A model generated the notes under the pieces. It had not been told where the DNA came from. It ran no database searches and saw only the letters and a program-made list of their open reading frames with translations. From an uncultured Rhodospirillales bacterium (GTDB taxonomy: Bacteria > Pseudomonadota > Alphaproteobacteria > Acetobacterales > Acetobacteraceae): DNA of 61,203 nucleotides. The stretch spans positions 1-61,203 of the forward strand of contig CAIYSR010000111.1 in assembly GCA_903928895.1 (NCBI GenBank), in the 5' to 3' direction. The position numbers were made by a program, and so were the translations under genes. Positions 35,771-46,228 of the stretch are shown here, piece after piece (the stretch's first letter is position 1; each line of letters begins with the position of its first letter).

Positions 35771-35779
35771 CTATCCACA
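35771..35779 (+). promoter_or_regulatory. DnaA-box-like site 2
   Basis: CTATCCACA, also one mismatch from the DnaA box, lies in direct tandem with site 1 at a 10-bp period, so both face the same side of the helix. It is 36 bp upstream of dnaB. Confidence 0.5.
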
Positions 35780-35814
35780 GGGCGTGTGCCGTAGGGATGC
35801 GCTAGGATGGGGGC

Positions 35815-37320
35815 ATGAACAGTTTTGAGTCCAACGCACCGCTGTCGGGAATCTCGCAGCGACTGCCGCCATCCAACCTCCAGGCCGAACAGGCGCTACT
35901 CGGCGCTTTGCTCGCCAACAACAAGGCCTACGAGCGGGTCAGCGAATTTCTCGAACCCGACCATTTCGCTGATCCGATCCACGGCCGGATTTTCGCGGCG
36001 ATTTCGCGCCGTGTGGAAGCCGGACAGCTGGCCGACGCGGTGATGCTGAAGGCCGAGTTCGAGCATTCCGGGGTACTGGAAGAGGTCGGCGGCACCGCCT
36101 ATCTGGCGCAATTGCTGTCAGCCATGGTCGGCATCATCAACGCCGGCGAGTATGGCAGGGCGATCTACGATGCCTGGATGCGCCGGCAGCTGATCGATAT
36201 CGGCGAGGTCGTGGTCAACAACGCGTTTGGCGCCGATCCAGAGCTGGACGGCGAGAAGCAGGTGGAGGCGGCGGAACAGTCGCTGTTCAACCTGGCGGCG
36301 AAAGGCGGCGCCGATCGCGGCTTCATGACCTTCAAGGACGCCCTGATCGACGCGATCGGCACGGCGGAGAAGGCGTTCCATCGCGCCGGCGGGGTGTCGG
36401 GCCTGTCAACCGGGCTGCGTGACCTGGACAAGCGGACCGGCGGGCTGCATCCGTCGGATCTGCTGATCCTGGCCGGACGACCCGGCATGGGCAAGACGGC
36501 GCTGGCGACCAAGATTGCCTATGGCGCGGCCAAGTCGCTGCTGGAGGAAGGCCGCGCGGTCGATCCCAACGGGTTACCGAAGGCCGCGGTTGCAATTTTC
36601 TCGCTGGAAATGAGTTCCGAGCAGTTGGCAACGCGCCTGCTGTCGGAAGAAGCGCGGATATCCGGCGACAAGATCCGCCGCGGCGAGATCCAGCAGCGCG
36701 ATTTCGACAAGTTCGTCGAGGTTTCGCGCAATATCAGCGCCCTGCCGCTGATGATCGACGACACGCCGGCGATCACCCTCTCGGCCATGCGCACGCGCTG
36801 CCGGCGCCTGAAGCGGACCAAGGGGCTGGCGCTGATCATCGTCGACTACCTCCAGCTCATGCGCCCCGCGGCGGGCACACGCCAAGAGAACCGGGTGCAG
36901 GAAATCAGCCAGATCACGCAGGGGCTGAAGGCCCTGGCGAAGGAGTTGGCGGTGCCGGTGATCGCGTTGTCGCAGCTTTCGCGCGCGGTCGAGAGCCGCG
37001 AGGACAAGCGGCCGCAATTGTCGGATTTGCGCGAATCCGGCTCGATCGAACAGGACGCCGACGTTGTGATGTTCATCTACCGCGACGAGTATTATTTGCA
37101 GCAGCGCATCCCCAAGCAGATCGCCTTCGACAACGACGACAAGTTCAACACCGCGCTGGACAAGTGGCAGCGTGACATGGAGGCGGTGCACAACCGCGCG
37201 GAACTGTTGATCGAAAAGCAGCGCCATGGGCCGACCGGGAAGATCGACCTGATGTTCGAGGGCGAGTTCACCCGCTATGCCGATATCGACCTGATCCATG
37301 ACGAACATGGCGGGTACTGA
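35815..37320 (+). CDS. dnaB: Replicative DNA helicase
   Basis: A 501-residue hexameric helicase. The N-terminal primase-interacting domain (about 20-120) starts PPSNLQAEQALLGALLANN. The RecA-like core has Walker A GRPGMGKTA (about 222-230), Walker B ALIIVDYLQLM (about 341-351) and the KELAVPVIALSQLSR/LRESGSIEQDADVV region (about 380-415). It unwinds the replication fork. No intein is present. Its 3' end overlaps the alr start by 23 bp in another frame. Confidence 0.98.
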   Translation: MNSFESNAPLSGISQRLPPSNLQAEQALLGALLANNKAYERVSEFLEPDHFADPIHGRIFAAISRRVEAGQLADAVMLKAEFEHSGVLEEVGGTAYLAQLLSAMVGIINAGEYGRAIYDAWMRRQLIDIGEVVVNNAFGADPELDGEKQVEAAEQSLFNLAAKGGADRGFMTFKDALIDAIGTAEKAFHRAGGVSGLSTGLRDLDKRTGGLHPSDLLILAGRPGMGKTALATKIAYGAAKSLLEEGRAVDPNGLPKAAVAIFSLEMSSEQLATRLLSEEARISGDKIRRGEIQQRDFDKFVEVSRNISALPLMIDDTPAITLSAMRTRCRRLKRTKGLALIIVDYLQLMRPAAGTRQENRVQEISQITQGLKALAKELAVPVIALSQLSRAVESREDKRPQLSDLRESGSIEQDADVVMFIYRDEYYLQQRIPKQIAFDNDDKFNTALDKWQRDMEAVHNRAELLIEKQRHGPTGKIDLMFEGEFTRYADIDLIHDEHGGY

Positions 37321-38371
37321 CGGCGCAGTGCTCGAGATCGATCTCGGTGCGGTCTGCGCCAACTGGCGGATGCTGGGGGCTCGGCACGGGTCGGGGCCTG
37401 TGGCAGGGGTGGTGAAGGCGGATGCCTATGGGCTCGGCGCGGCGCAGGTGGCGCCGGCGCTGTTCGCGGCGGGCTGCCGGCATTTCTTCGTCGCCCACCT
37501 GTCCGAGGCGCTGGCGCTGCGGGACCTGGTGCCGGGGGCGATGGTCGCGGTGCTGAACGGGGCGTTGCCGGGAACCGAGGAGGTGTTCGCGGCGCGCGGG
37601 ATCGTACCGGTGCTGGGTTCGCTGGACGCAATCGCGCACTGGGGCGCGCGCGGCCCAGCAATCCTGCAGGTGGATACCGGGATGCGCCGGCTCGGGCTCG
37701 ACCCAACCGAGATCGCGACGGTGCGGGCCGAGCCGGCGCGACTGGCAGGGATGGAGCTGCTCTATGTGATGACCCACCTGGTCTCCTCCGAGGTGCCGGG
37801 GGATGCGGAGAATGCGCGGCAGGCTGCGGCGTTCGGCGCGGCCTGCACAGCAGTACCGGGAGTGCCGCGCAGCTTTGCGAATTCGTCGGGGCTTTTCCTG
37901 GGCGATGCCTTCGCCTCCGACCTGGCGCGGCCGGGGGCGGCGCTGTACGGGATCAACCCGACGCCAGGTCAACCCAACCCGATGCGCCCCGTCGTGCGTT
38001 TGCGGACCCAGGTGTTGCAGGTGCGCGAGATCGCGACGGGGGACGCGGTCGGCTACAACGCCACCTGGCAGGCGGCCCGGGCATCGCGGATCGCAACCGC
38101 CTATGTCGGTTATGCCGATGGCTGGCCACGCAGCCTGTCGAGCCGGGGCCACGCAATCTTTGACGGCAGGGCGGTGCCGCTGGTAGGCCGTGTCTCCATG
38201 GACCTCACCACTTATGACGTGACGGATTTTCCCGCGGTCGGGCCAGGATCCTGGCTCGATCTCATCGCGCCCGACATGCCGGTGGATGCGGTGGCGGAGG
38301 CGGCGGGAACCAACGGCTATGAAATCCTGACACGGCTCGGCGCCCGCTACGCCAGGGTCTATCTCGGGTGA
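37298..38371 (+). CDS. alr: Alanine racemase
   Basis: A 357-residue PLP enzyme making D-alanine for peptidoglycan. The PLP lysine is Lys40 in GVVKADAYGLG; the second catalytic base is the Tyr in YVGYADGW (about 270). RVSMDLTTYDVTDF (about 300) is the conserved metal/active-site loop. The ATG at 37298 lies inside dnaB; a second ATG three codons on is possible. The stop overlaps the next gene's GTG start. Confidence 0.96.
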   Translation: MTNMAGTDGAVLEIDLGAVCANWRMLGARHGSGPVAGVVKADAYGLGAAQVAPALFAAGCRHFFVAHLSEALALRDLVPGAMVAVLNGALPGTEEVFAARGIVPVLGSLDAIAHWGARGPAILQVDTGMRRLGLDPTEIATVRAEPARLAGMELLYVMTHLVSSEVPGDAENARQAAAFGAACTAVPGVPRSFANSSGLFLGDAFASDLARPGAALYGINPTPGQPNPMRPVVRLRTQVLQVREIATGDAVGYNATWQAARASRIATAYVGYADGWPRSLSSRGHAIFDGRAVPLVGRVSMDLTTYDVTDFPAVGPGSWLDLIAPDMPVDAVAEAAGTNGYEILTRLGARYARVYLG

Positions 38372-39153
38372 TCGCGCTCCTCGATGTCGTCGCGCGGATC
38401 GGGCGGGGGCTGCTCGGCGCCTGCGAGGCGAGCGGGAAGCTGGCGATGTTCGCGCTGGCGGGGGTCGGCCATGTGTTCCGCCCGCCGTTCTACGGGCGAA
38501 TGTTCCTGCGCGCGCTGCTGGAAATTGGATTTCTCAGCCTGCCCGTGGTGGCGCTGACGGCGGTGTTCACCGGGATGGTGCTGGCGTTGCAGTCGTCCAC
38601 CGGATTGTCGAGGTTTTCGGCCGACAGCGCGGTGGCGTCGCTGGTGGTGCTGTCGGTGACGCGAGAACTCGGCCCGGTACTGGCCGGGCTGATGGTGGCG
38701 GGGCGGGTAGGGGCGGCGATGGCGGCTGAGATCGGCACCATGCGGGTGACGGACCAGATCGACGCGCTGACGACGCTTTCAACCAATCCGATGAAGTATC
38801 TGGTGGCGCCACGGCTGCTCGCCGGGGTGATTGCGCTGCCGTTGCTGGTGCTGGTGGCGGATATCCTTGGCGTGCTCGGCGGGTTCATCATCGGGGTGGT
38901 GAAACTCGGCTTCAACCCGGGCATCTACCTCAACAACACGGTTGATTTCGTGCGCAACGACGATGTGGTGTCAGGCCTGGTCAAGGCGGCGGTGTTCGGG
39001 TTTCTGATTTCGCTGATGGGCTGTTTTCACGGCTACAACAGCAAGGGCGGCGCGCAAGGCGTCGGCGCGGCGACCACCTCGGCGGTGGTGGCCGCGAGCG
39101 TGCTGATCCTGGCGTTCGACTATGTGCTCACCGAGTTGTTTTTCGCCCGATGA
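38368..39153 (+). CDS. mlaE: MlaE-family ABC transporter permease
   Basis: A 261-residue membrane protein of the phospholipid-transport (Mla) family: SLPVVALTAVFTGMVLALQS (about 50-69), ELGPVLAGLMVAGRVGAAMAAEIG (about 100-123, the elbow-helix signature), and the C-terminal CFHGYNSKGGAQGVGAATT (about 217-235). The GTG start overlaps alr (GTGA) and the stop overlaps mlaF (ATGA). The MCE-domain partner MlaD is not adjacent. Confidence 0.95.
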   Translation: MIALLDVVARIGRGLLGACEASGKLAMFALAGVGHVFRPPFYGRMFLRALLEIGFLSLPVVALTAVFTGMVLALQSSTGLSRFSADSAVASLVVLSVTRELGPVLAGLMVAGRVGAAMAAEIGTMRVTDQIDALTTLSTNPMKYLVAPRLLAGVIALPLLVLVADILGVLGGFIIGVVKLGFNPGIYLNNTVDFVRNDDVVSGLVKAAVFGFLISLMGCFHGYNSKGGAQGVGAATTSAVVAASVLILAFDYVLTELFFAR

Positions 39154-39929
39154 GCGAGGCAGCGGTTCCGAAAATCCGCATTCGCGGCCTCAGCAAGCGC
39201 TTCGGCGACAAGCTGGTGCTGGACGGGATCGATCTCGATGTGATGCCGCGCACCTCCATGGTGGTGATCGGCGGCTCGGGTTCGGGTAAGTCGGTGCTGC
39301 TGAAATGTATCCTCGGGCTGATCGAACCGGACACCGGCAGCATCGAGATCGACGGCACCAATGTACTGGCGCTCGACCGGGCCGCCCGCGAGGCCGTGCG
39401 GGCGCAGATCGGCATGCTGTTCCAGAACGGCGCCCTGTTCGACAGCCTGCCGGTCTGGGAGAACGTCGCCTTCGGCCTCCTGGCAAGGCGGATGGTCAGC
39501 CGGGGCGAGGCGAAGGCCCGAGCGGTGGCGGTGATGGCGCAGGTTGGCCTGGCCGCAAGCGTGGGCGATTTGTGGCCAGCCGAACTGTCCGGCGGCATGC
39601 AGAAACGCGTCGGCCTGGCCCGGGCCATCGCCGCCGAACCGGCCGTGCTGTTTTTCGACGAACCGACCACCGGGCTTGACCCGATCATGGGCGCGGTCAT
39701 CGACGGGCTGATTGTGGATTGCGTGAAAAACCTCGGCTCCACCGCGATCGCCATCACCCACGACATGGCGAGCGCGCGCCGGATCGGTGACCGCGCGGCG
39801 ATGCTGTTCCATGGCCGCATCGTCTGGCAGGGCGCGGCGCTTGAGCTGATGGAGAGCGGCAACGCCATGGTTGACCAGTTCACCCACGGCCGCCGCGAGG
39901 GGCCGATCCAGATGGAGCTGCGGAAATAG
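39150..39929 (+). CDS. mlaF: Mla-type ABC transporter ATP-binding protein
   Basis: A 259-residue ATPase: Walker A GGSGSGKSVL (about 36-45), MLFQNGALFDSLPVWENVAF (about 89-108, a typical MlaF Q-loop), signature LSGGMQKRVGLAR (about 147-159), Walker B VLFFDEPTTGLDP (about 167-179) and ITHDM. It powers lipid movement between the membranes with MlaE, which it overlaps by ATGA. Confidence 0.95.
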   Translation: MSEAAVPKIRIRGLSKRFGDKLVLDGIDLDVMPRTSMVVIGGSGSGKSVLLKCILGLIEPDTGSIEIDGTNVLALDRAAREAVRAQIGMLFQNGALFDSLPVWENVAFGLLARRMVSRGEAKARAVAVMAQVGLAASVGDLWPAELSGGMQKRVGLARAIAAEPAVLFFDEPTTGLDPIMGAVIDGLIVDCVKNLGSTAIAITHDMASARRIGDRAAMLFHGRIVWQGAALELMESGNAMVDQFTHGRREGPIQMELRK

Positions 39930-39931
39930 CG

Positions 39932-40471
39932 ATGGCGCGACATCCCATCCCCGAACTTGCCACCCCGCGCCTGCGCCTGCGCGCCTTTGATCTGGCCGAC
40001 GCGCCCGATTTCCACGCCGCCTACGGCGACGCCGAGGCGATGCGCTACTGGGATCATGACCCCTCGCCCAACGTCGCCCGCACCGAGAAATACATCGGCC
40101 ATTGGACCCAGCCCTCGCCGGACGGCTGGATGATGTGGGCGGTGGCCCGCGCCGACACCGGCCGCTGCATTGGCATGGTCAATTATCACGCCCGCAGCAC
40201 CCGTCATCGCCGCGCCGAGATCGGCTACATCATTGCCCCCGCGTTCTTCGGCCAGGGCTACGCCAAGGAGGCGGTCGAGGTGATGATCGCCCACATGCGG
40301 GACGCCTTGCAGGTGCACCGTATCGAGGCCGAGATCGATCCGCGCAACACACGCTCCCGCGCCCTGGTGGAGCGGCTCGGCTTCACGCTGGAGGCGCCCT
40401 TGATGCGCGCGCGCATGCGCCTCGCCGGGTGTTACGTCGATTCCTGCCTCTACGCCCTCGTGGCGGGCTGA
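39932..40471 (+). CDS. GNAT-family N-acetyltransferase (RimJ/RimL type)
   Basis: A 179-residue Acetyltransf_3-type protein: ELATPRLRLRAFDLADAPDF at the start, IGYIIAPAFFGQGYAKEAVE (about 94-113) with the acetyl-CoA-binding Q-G-Y-A loop, and EIDPRNTRSRALVERLGF (about 133-150). The acceptor substrate is unknown. It is only two bases after mlaF and overlaps radA by one base (TGATG). Confidence 0.92.
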   Translation: MARHPIPELATPRLRLRAFDLADAPDFHAAYGDAEAMRYWDHDPSPNVARTEKYIGHWTQPSPDGWMMWAVARADTGRCIGMVNYHARSTRHRRAEIGYIIAPAFFGQGYAKEAVEVMIAHMRDALQVHRIEAEIDPRNTRSRALVERLGFTLEAPLMRARMRLAGCYVDSCLYALVAG

Positions 40472-41862
40472 TGGCCAAATCCGCCCCCCGTTTCGTCTGC
40501 CAGTCCTGCGGCGCCGTCACCGGCAAATGGGCCGGGCGCTGCGAGGGCTGCGGCGAGTGGAACTCCATCGCCGAGGAGGCGATGGCCTCCAGCCCCAGCG
40601 CCATGAAGGGCACCAAGGGTCGAGGGCTCACCTTTGTTGATCTCGCTGGTACGGCCGAGCCGCCGCCGCGCGTACCCACCGGAATCGCCGAATTCGACCG
40701 CGTGCTCGGCGGCGGTCTGGTCCCCGGTTCGGCCCTGCTTCTGGCCGGCGATCCGGGGATCGGCAAATCCACCCTGCTGTTGCAGGCCGCGGCCGCTCTG
40801 GCCGACACCGGCCGCCGCGTCATCTATATCTCGGGCGAAGAGGCGATCGACCAGATCCGCCTGCGCGCGCGCCGTCTGGGCCTGAACGGCAAGCGCCTCG
40901 AACTCGCCGCCGCCATCGACATGCGGCAGATCACCGCCAGCCTGGAGACCGCCACCGACGCGGCCCTTGTGGTGATCGACTCGATCCAGACCATGTGGCT
41001 CGACAGCATCGACAGCTCCCCCGGCACCGTCAGCCAGGTACGAGCCGCCGCCTTCGAGCTGATCCGCCTGGCCAAGGGCAAGAACTACGCCGTCGTGCTG
41101 GTCGGCCACGTCACCAAGGAAGGCGCCATCGCCGGGCCGCGCGTGCTTGAGCACATGGTCGACGCCGTGCTCTACTTCGAGGGCGACCGCGGCCACCAGT
41201 TCCGCATCTTGCGCGGCGTGAAAAACCGCTTCGGCGCGACCGACGAAATCGGCGTGTTCGAGATGACCGATCGCGGGCTCGCCGAGGTGGCCAATCCCTC
41301 CGCCCTGTTCCTGGCCGAGCGACGCGGCAACATCTCGGGCTCCGCCGTCTTCGCCGGCCTCGAGGGAACGCGCCCGGTGCTGGTCGAAATCCAGTGCCTT
41401 CTGGCGCCAAACCCCGGCGGCTCGCCCCGGCGCTCCACCATCGGCTTGGATTCCGGCCGCCTGTCGATGCTGTTGGCGGTGCTGGAAACCCGCTGCGGCC
41501 TGCGGCTCAACGCGACCGACGTCTACCTCAACGTTGCCGGCGGCCTGCGGGTGAGCGAACCGGCGGCCGACCTCGCAGTCGTCGCCGCCCTCGCCTCGGC
41601 AGCGATGGACCAGCCCACGGACCCCTCCACCGTATTTTTTGGGGAAGTTGGCCTTTCCGGCGAGGTACGCCAGGTCGCCGGCGCCGAGGGCCGGCTCAAG
41701 GAGGCGGCAAAACTCGGCTTCGAGCGGGCCTGCCTGCCGCGCCGGGTGGCACGCGGCAACCGGCCGCTGGCGCCACCCGAGGGCATCGCGCTCGAGGAAA
41801 TCGGCCATCTGTCCGACCTGGTGGCCCGCTTCAACGGCAAACCTGTCTCGCGATCTTCATGA
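40471..41862 (+). CDS. radA: DNA repair protein RadA
   Basis: A 463-residue branch-migration helicase-like protein. The N-terminal zinc finger has Cys10, 13, 24 and 27 (CQSCG; CEGCG), Walker A is GDPGIGKST (about 93-101), the KNRFG motif is near 252-256, and the C-terminal Lon-protease-like domain (about 290-463) lacks proteolytic residues, as usual. It processes recombination intermediates with RecA. Confidence 0.97.
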   Translation: MAKSAPRFVCQSCGAVTGKWAGRCEGCGEWNSIAEEAMASSPSAMKGTKGRGLTFVDLAGTAEPPPRVPTGIAEFDRVLGGGLVPGSALLLAGDPGIGKSTLLLQAAAALADTGRRVIYISGEEAIDQIRLRARRLGLNGKRLELAAAIDMRQITASLETATDAALVVIDSIQTMWLDSIDSSPGTVSQVRAAAFELIRLAKGKNYAVVLVGHVTKEGAIAGPRVLEHMVDAVLYFEGDRGHQFRILRGVKNRFGATDEIGVFEMTDRGLAEVANPSALFLAERRGNISGSAVFAGLEGTRPVLVEIQCLLAPNPGGSPRRSTIGLDSGRLSMLLAVLETRCGLRLNATDVYLNVAGGLRVSEPAADLAVVAALASAAMDQPTDPSTVFFGEVGLSGEVRQVAGAEGRLKEAAKLGFERACLPRRVARGNRPLAPPEGIALEEIGHLSDLVARFNGKPVSRSS

Positions 41863-41950
41863 GAGGGTGGCGCCCGGTCACCCCTTGCGGATATACCGCG
41901 GGTTCTTCGGGCGCCCGCGGGCGTGGCAACAACAGGATCGGCCTGACCGC

Positions 41951-42520
41951 ATGAACTGGGTGGACTCCGTTGTCCTGCTGATCGTGGTGGTCTCCGCGCT
42001 GGTGGCCTTCGCACGCGGCTTTGTCGCCGAGGCGCTGGGGATCGGAGCGTGGGTTGGCGCCTACTTTATCGCGGCCCTGGGAGCGGGCTTCGCCATTCCG
42101 ACCATGCGGGGCTGGCTGGGCAGCCCCGATATCGCCGATCCGGCGGCCTACGGGGCGGTCTTCCTCGTTGCGTTGTTGCTGCTGTCGGTGATCACCGGGA
42201 TGATCGGCAGCGCGGTCCGCACCTCGCTGCTCGGCGGGGTCGACCGCACGCTGGGCATGGTCTTCGGCATCATCCGCGGCTTGGTGATCGTGGCTGCGAT
42301 CTATGTGGCCGCGACATTCGTGGTTCCCACCGACAAATGGCCCGATGCCGTGGTGGAGTCCCGCAGCCTGCCCCATATCTACGATCTTGCGAACTGGATG
42401 GCCCAGAAACTGCCCGCCGAATTCCGCCCACACGTTCCCCGTCCCCCGGAGCCGCGGCCGACCAAGGCCGCGGACCTGCTGCAAGCCGCACCGCACGGCA
42501 AGGCCACCGCCCGGCCATGA
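41951..42520 (+). CDS. cvpA: CvpA family membrane protein
   Basis: A 189-residue protein with four predicted helices, starting MNWVDSVVLLIVVVSALVAF and containing VRTSLLGGVDRTLGMVFGIIRG (about 78-99), the family's conserved cytoplasmic turn. The Pro-rich tail is typical for alphaproteobacteria. It lies just before purF, the classic cvpA-purF arrangement. Confidence 0.92.
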   Translation: MNWVDSVVLLIVVVSALVAFARGFVAEALGIGAWVGAYFIAALGAGFAIPTMRGWLGSPDIADPAAYGAVFLVALLLLSVITGMIGSAVRTSLLGGVDRTLGMVFGIIRGLVIVAAIYVAATFVVPTDKWPDAVVESRSLPHIYDLANWMAQKLPAEFRPHVPRPPEPRPTKAADLLQAAPHGKATARP

Positions 42521-42540
42521 GCGGAGTAGGAGAGCGCCTG

Positions 42541-44010
<1,470 letters not shown>

Positions 44011-44013
44011 GCC

Positions 44014-44727
44014 ATGTCGCTGACGGGAAAGGTCGCACTGGTGACCGGCGCGAGCCGCGGGATCGGGGCGGCAACGGCAGTGGAACTGGCGCGGCGCGGC
44101 GCGCACGTTGTCATCACCGCCCGTACCCAGGGCGGGCTGGAGGAGACCGATGATGCCATCCGCGCGGCGGGCGGGGCGGCGACGCTGCTGCCGCTCGACC
44201 TGGCGCAGGGCGAGATGCTGGAGCTGATCGGCCCGCGCCTGTTCGAGCGCTTCGGCCGGCTCGACATCCTGGTCGCCAATGCCGGCGAACTCGGGGTCTT
44301 GAGCCCGGTGCACGACATCCAGCCCGACGACTGGACTTCGGCCCTGGCCGTCAACGTCACCGCCAACTGGCGCCTGATCCGCAGCACCGCGCGACTGCTG
44401 CTGGCGGCCGAAGCCGGGCGTGCGGTGTTCGTCACCAGCCGCATCGTGCTGCATCCCACCGCGTACTGGGGCACCTACGGCGCGACCAAGGCCGCGCTGC
44501 ATCATCTCGTACAGTGCTGGGCCGAGGAGACGCGAACGACGAATCTGCGGGTGAACCTCGCTGATCCCGGGCCGGTCGCAACCGTGCTGCGGCGCGGCGG
44601 GTTTCCCGGAGAAGACCAGGCCCGGCTGCCAAAACCACAGGACGTCGCCGGCGGGATCGCCGATCTGTGCGAGGCAACCGAGAACCGCCATGGCGAAATG
44701 GTTCGGGTCAGTCCGATCCCGCTATAG
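44014..44727 (+). CDS. SDR family NAD(P)-dependent oxidoreductase
   Basis: A 237-residue short-chain dehydrogenase: cofactor motif VTGASRGIGAATA (about 10-22), NAG (about 90) and active-site Ser in FVTSRIVL with Tyr/Lys in YGATKAAL (about 152-159). This version often follows purF in related genomes. The substrate is unknown. It converges with the membrane protein at 44733, with only five bases between stop codons. Confidence 0.9.
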   Translation: MSLTGKVALVTGASRGIGAATAVELARRGAHVVITARTQGGLEETDDAIRAAGGAATLLPLDLAQGEMLELIGPRLFERFGRLDILVANAGELGVLSPVHDIQPDDWTSALAVNVTANWRLIRSTARLLLAAEAGRAVFVTSRIVLHPTAYWGTYGATKAALHHLVQCWAEETRTTNLRVNLADPGPVATVLRRGGFPGEDQARLPKPQDVAGGIADLCEATENRHGEMVRVSPIPL

Positions 44728-44732
44728 ACCGC

Positions 44733-46223
44733 TCATCCACCCGGTCCGCACGAGAGTGTTTCCGGCCGGATGCGATAAAGCGCGGCGGCGTCGGTGCTGA
44801 TTTCGCGCCACAGATTCGGGGTCGTGAACCCCGGGTCGCCACCGGCGCCGAGAAGCAAAAGCCGGTCGTACCCGCACAATTGTCCCGGATCGATGGTCAG
44901 GTGATCCACCAGCCCCCCGTTGCGGTCCGCCAGAATTTGGAACGACGGCGTCAGCAACACCGGCTGCTGGGACGGCTCGTCGAACAGCAACGGCCAGAAC
45001 GCCCGCCGCTCGATCAGCAGCAGCGCCGGCAGATGGGTGTCGGTGCGGATGCCGTTCGCCAACCGACGTGACCCCGGCGCCCCCGCCCAATATGCCGGCG
45101 CCTCGCCCGGCGCCACCGAGGCGACGAACACCTTCTCCCCCGGCCTCACCCCCGCGATCGCCGCGCGAAGCTGGGCGAGGTCGCCGCCATGCGCGTGCCA
45201 GGCGAGCGACAGCGCGATTGCCCGCGCCACCACCAGCAGCGCGAAGCCCGCCGCCACGGCGCGCCCGATCCAGCGCGGCACACCGCGCGGACGCACCCCA
45301 GCGAACAAGGTCAGCACGAACATCGTCACGAAACGGGTGTCGAGCGACTGCGTGCCCTTCCAGGCATAGGGTGCGGCCAGATACAGCCCGGCGAACCCCG
45401 CCAATGCGACACGAATCCCCGGCGGCGCCTCCAGTCGCCTGGTGGCAGCGCACACCAGCACGACCGCTCCCACCAGCGCCGCCGCCACCCCGTCGAGCGC
45501 GGCATCGTAGGTGACGAACGGGGCCAGGATTTGCCTGATCTTGTCCGCCAGCGGCAGATATTCGGCGCCTCCGTCGATCGCCCCAAGCGGTGCCGCGAAA
45601 TAGAGCAGGACCGGCGGCACCGCCACCACGCCGGCCGCCAGCATCCCGCGCCAGGCCCCCCGCCGGCACCGGACCTCCCACGCCGCGATCAGACCCAAGG
45701 CGAACACCACCCCCATGAGATGGCCGAAGAACAGCGTGGCACTCCCCGCACTCGCCACCAGCACCGTCACCAAAGGCCAGCGCCGCCGCCCCGCGATCCA
45801 AAACGCCGCCAGCAGCAGCCCGCCACCCAGCCCGGCGACAAAGTTCAGGAACCCGAGCAGGAAGGCGCCGGCGGGGACCACCAGCGAGCTCGCCAACGCC
45901 CATGGCTGCACCCGCCCGAACAGCGCCCGGTTCAGCGCCAGCACGCCCACGAATGGCAGCAGAAGCAGCCCACCGAGCAGCACCCGCCCCGCCACATGCA
46001 CCGGCAACCACCGCAGCAGCGGCGGACCGACGACATCGATCGCCAGATTGGGGATGATCCCCCACTGCACCGTGAACATCGGCGCCAGCACCGGGTCGGC
46101 CTGACCGCGCGCCAGCAGGAACAGCCGCGCCAAATGGTTCGGATAGTCCACCAGCGGCGGCACATCCACCACCAGCAGCGGCGCCAGCAACACCACCGCC
46201 AGCAGGAGGACGGCACCGCGCAT
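44733..46223 (-). CDS. Polytopic membrane protein, GT-C glycosyltransferase-like, function unknown
   Basis: A 496-residue protein with about ten hydrophobic helices and a soluble C-terminal part (about 360-496). The early VDVPPLVDYPNHLARLFLL segment (about 19-37) places acidic residues on the first extracytoplasmic loop, as in GT-C enzymes, and KGTQSLDTRF (about 290) is a second conserved-looking loop. I do not recognise a named family. It begins five bases after the M16 protease stop and is probably co-transcribed with it. Confidence 0.65.
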   Translation of the reverse strand: MRGAVLLLAVVLLAPLLVVDVPPLVDYPNHLARLFLLARGQADPVLAPMFTVQWGIIPNLAIDVVGPPLLRWLPVHVAGRVLLGGLLLLPFVGVLALNRALFGRVQPWALASSLVVPAGAFLLGFLNFVAGLGGGLLLAAFWIAGRRRWPLVTVLVASAGSATLFFGHLMGVVFALGLIAAWEVRCRRGAWRGMLAAGVVAVPPVLLYFAAPLGAIDGGAEYLPLADKIRQILAPFVTYDAALDGVAAALVGAVVLVCAATRRLEAPPGIRVALAGFAGLYLAAPYAWKGTQSLDTRFVTMFVLTLFAGVRPRGVPRWIGRAVAAGFALLVVARAIALSLAWHAHGGDLAQLRAAIAGVRPGEKVFVASVAPGEAPAYWAGAPGSRRLANGIRTDTHLPALLLIERRAFWPLLFDEPSQQPVLLTPSFQILADRNGGLVDHLTIDPGQLCGYDRLLLLGAGGDPGFTTPNLWREISTDAAALYRIRPETLSCGPGG

Positions 46224-46228
46224 CGGGT

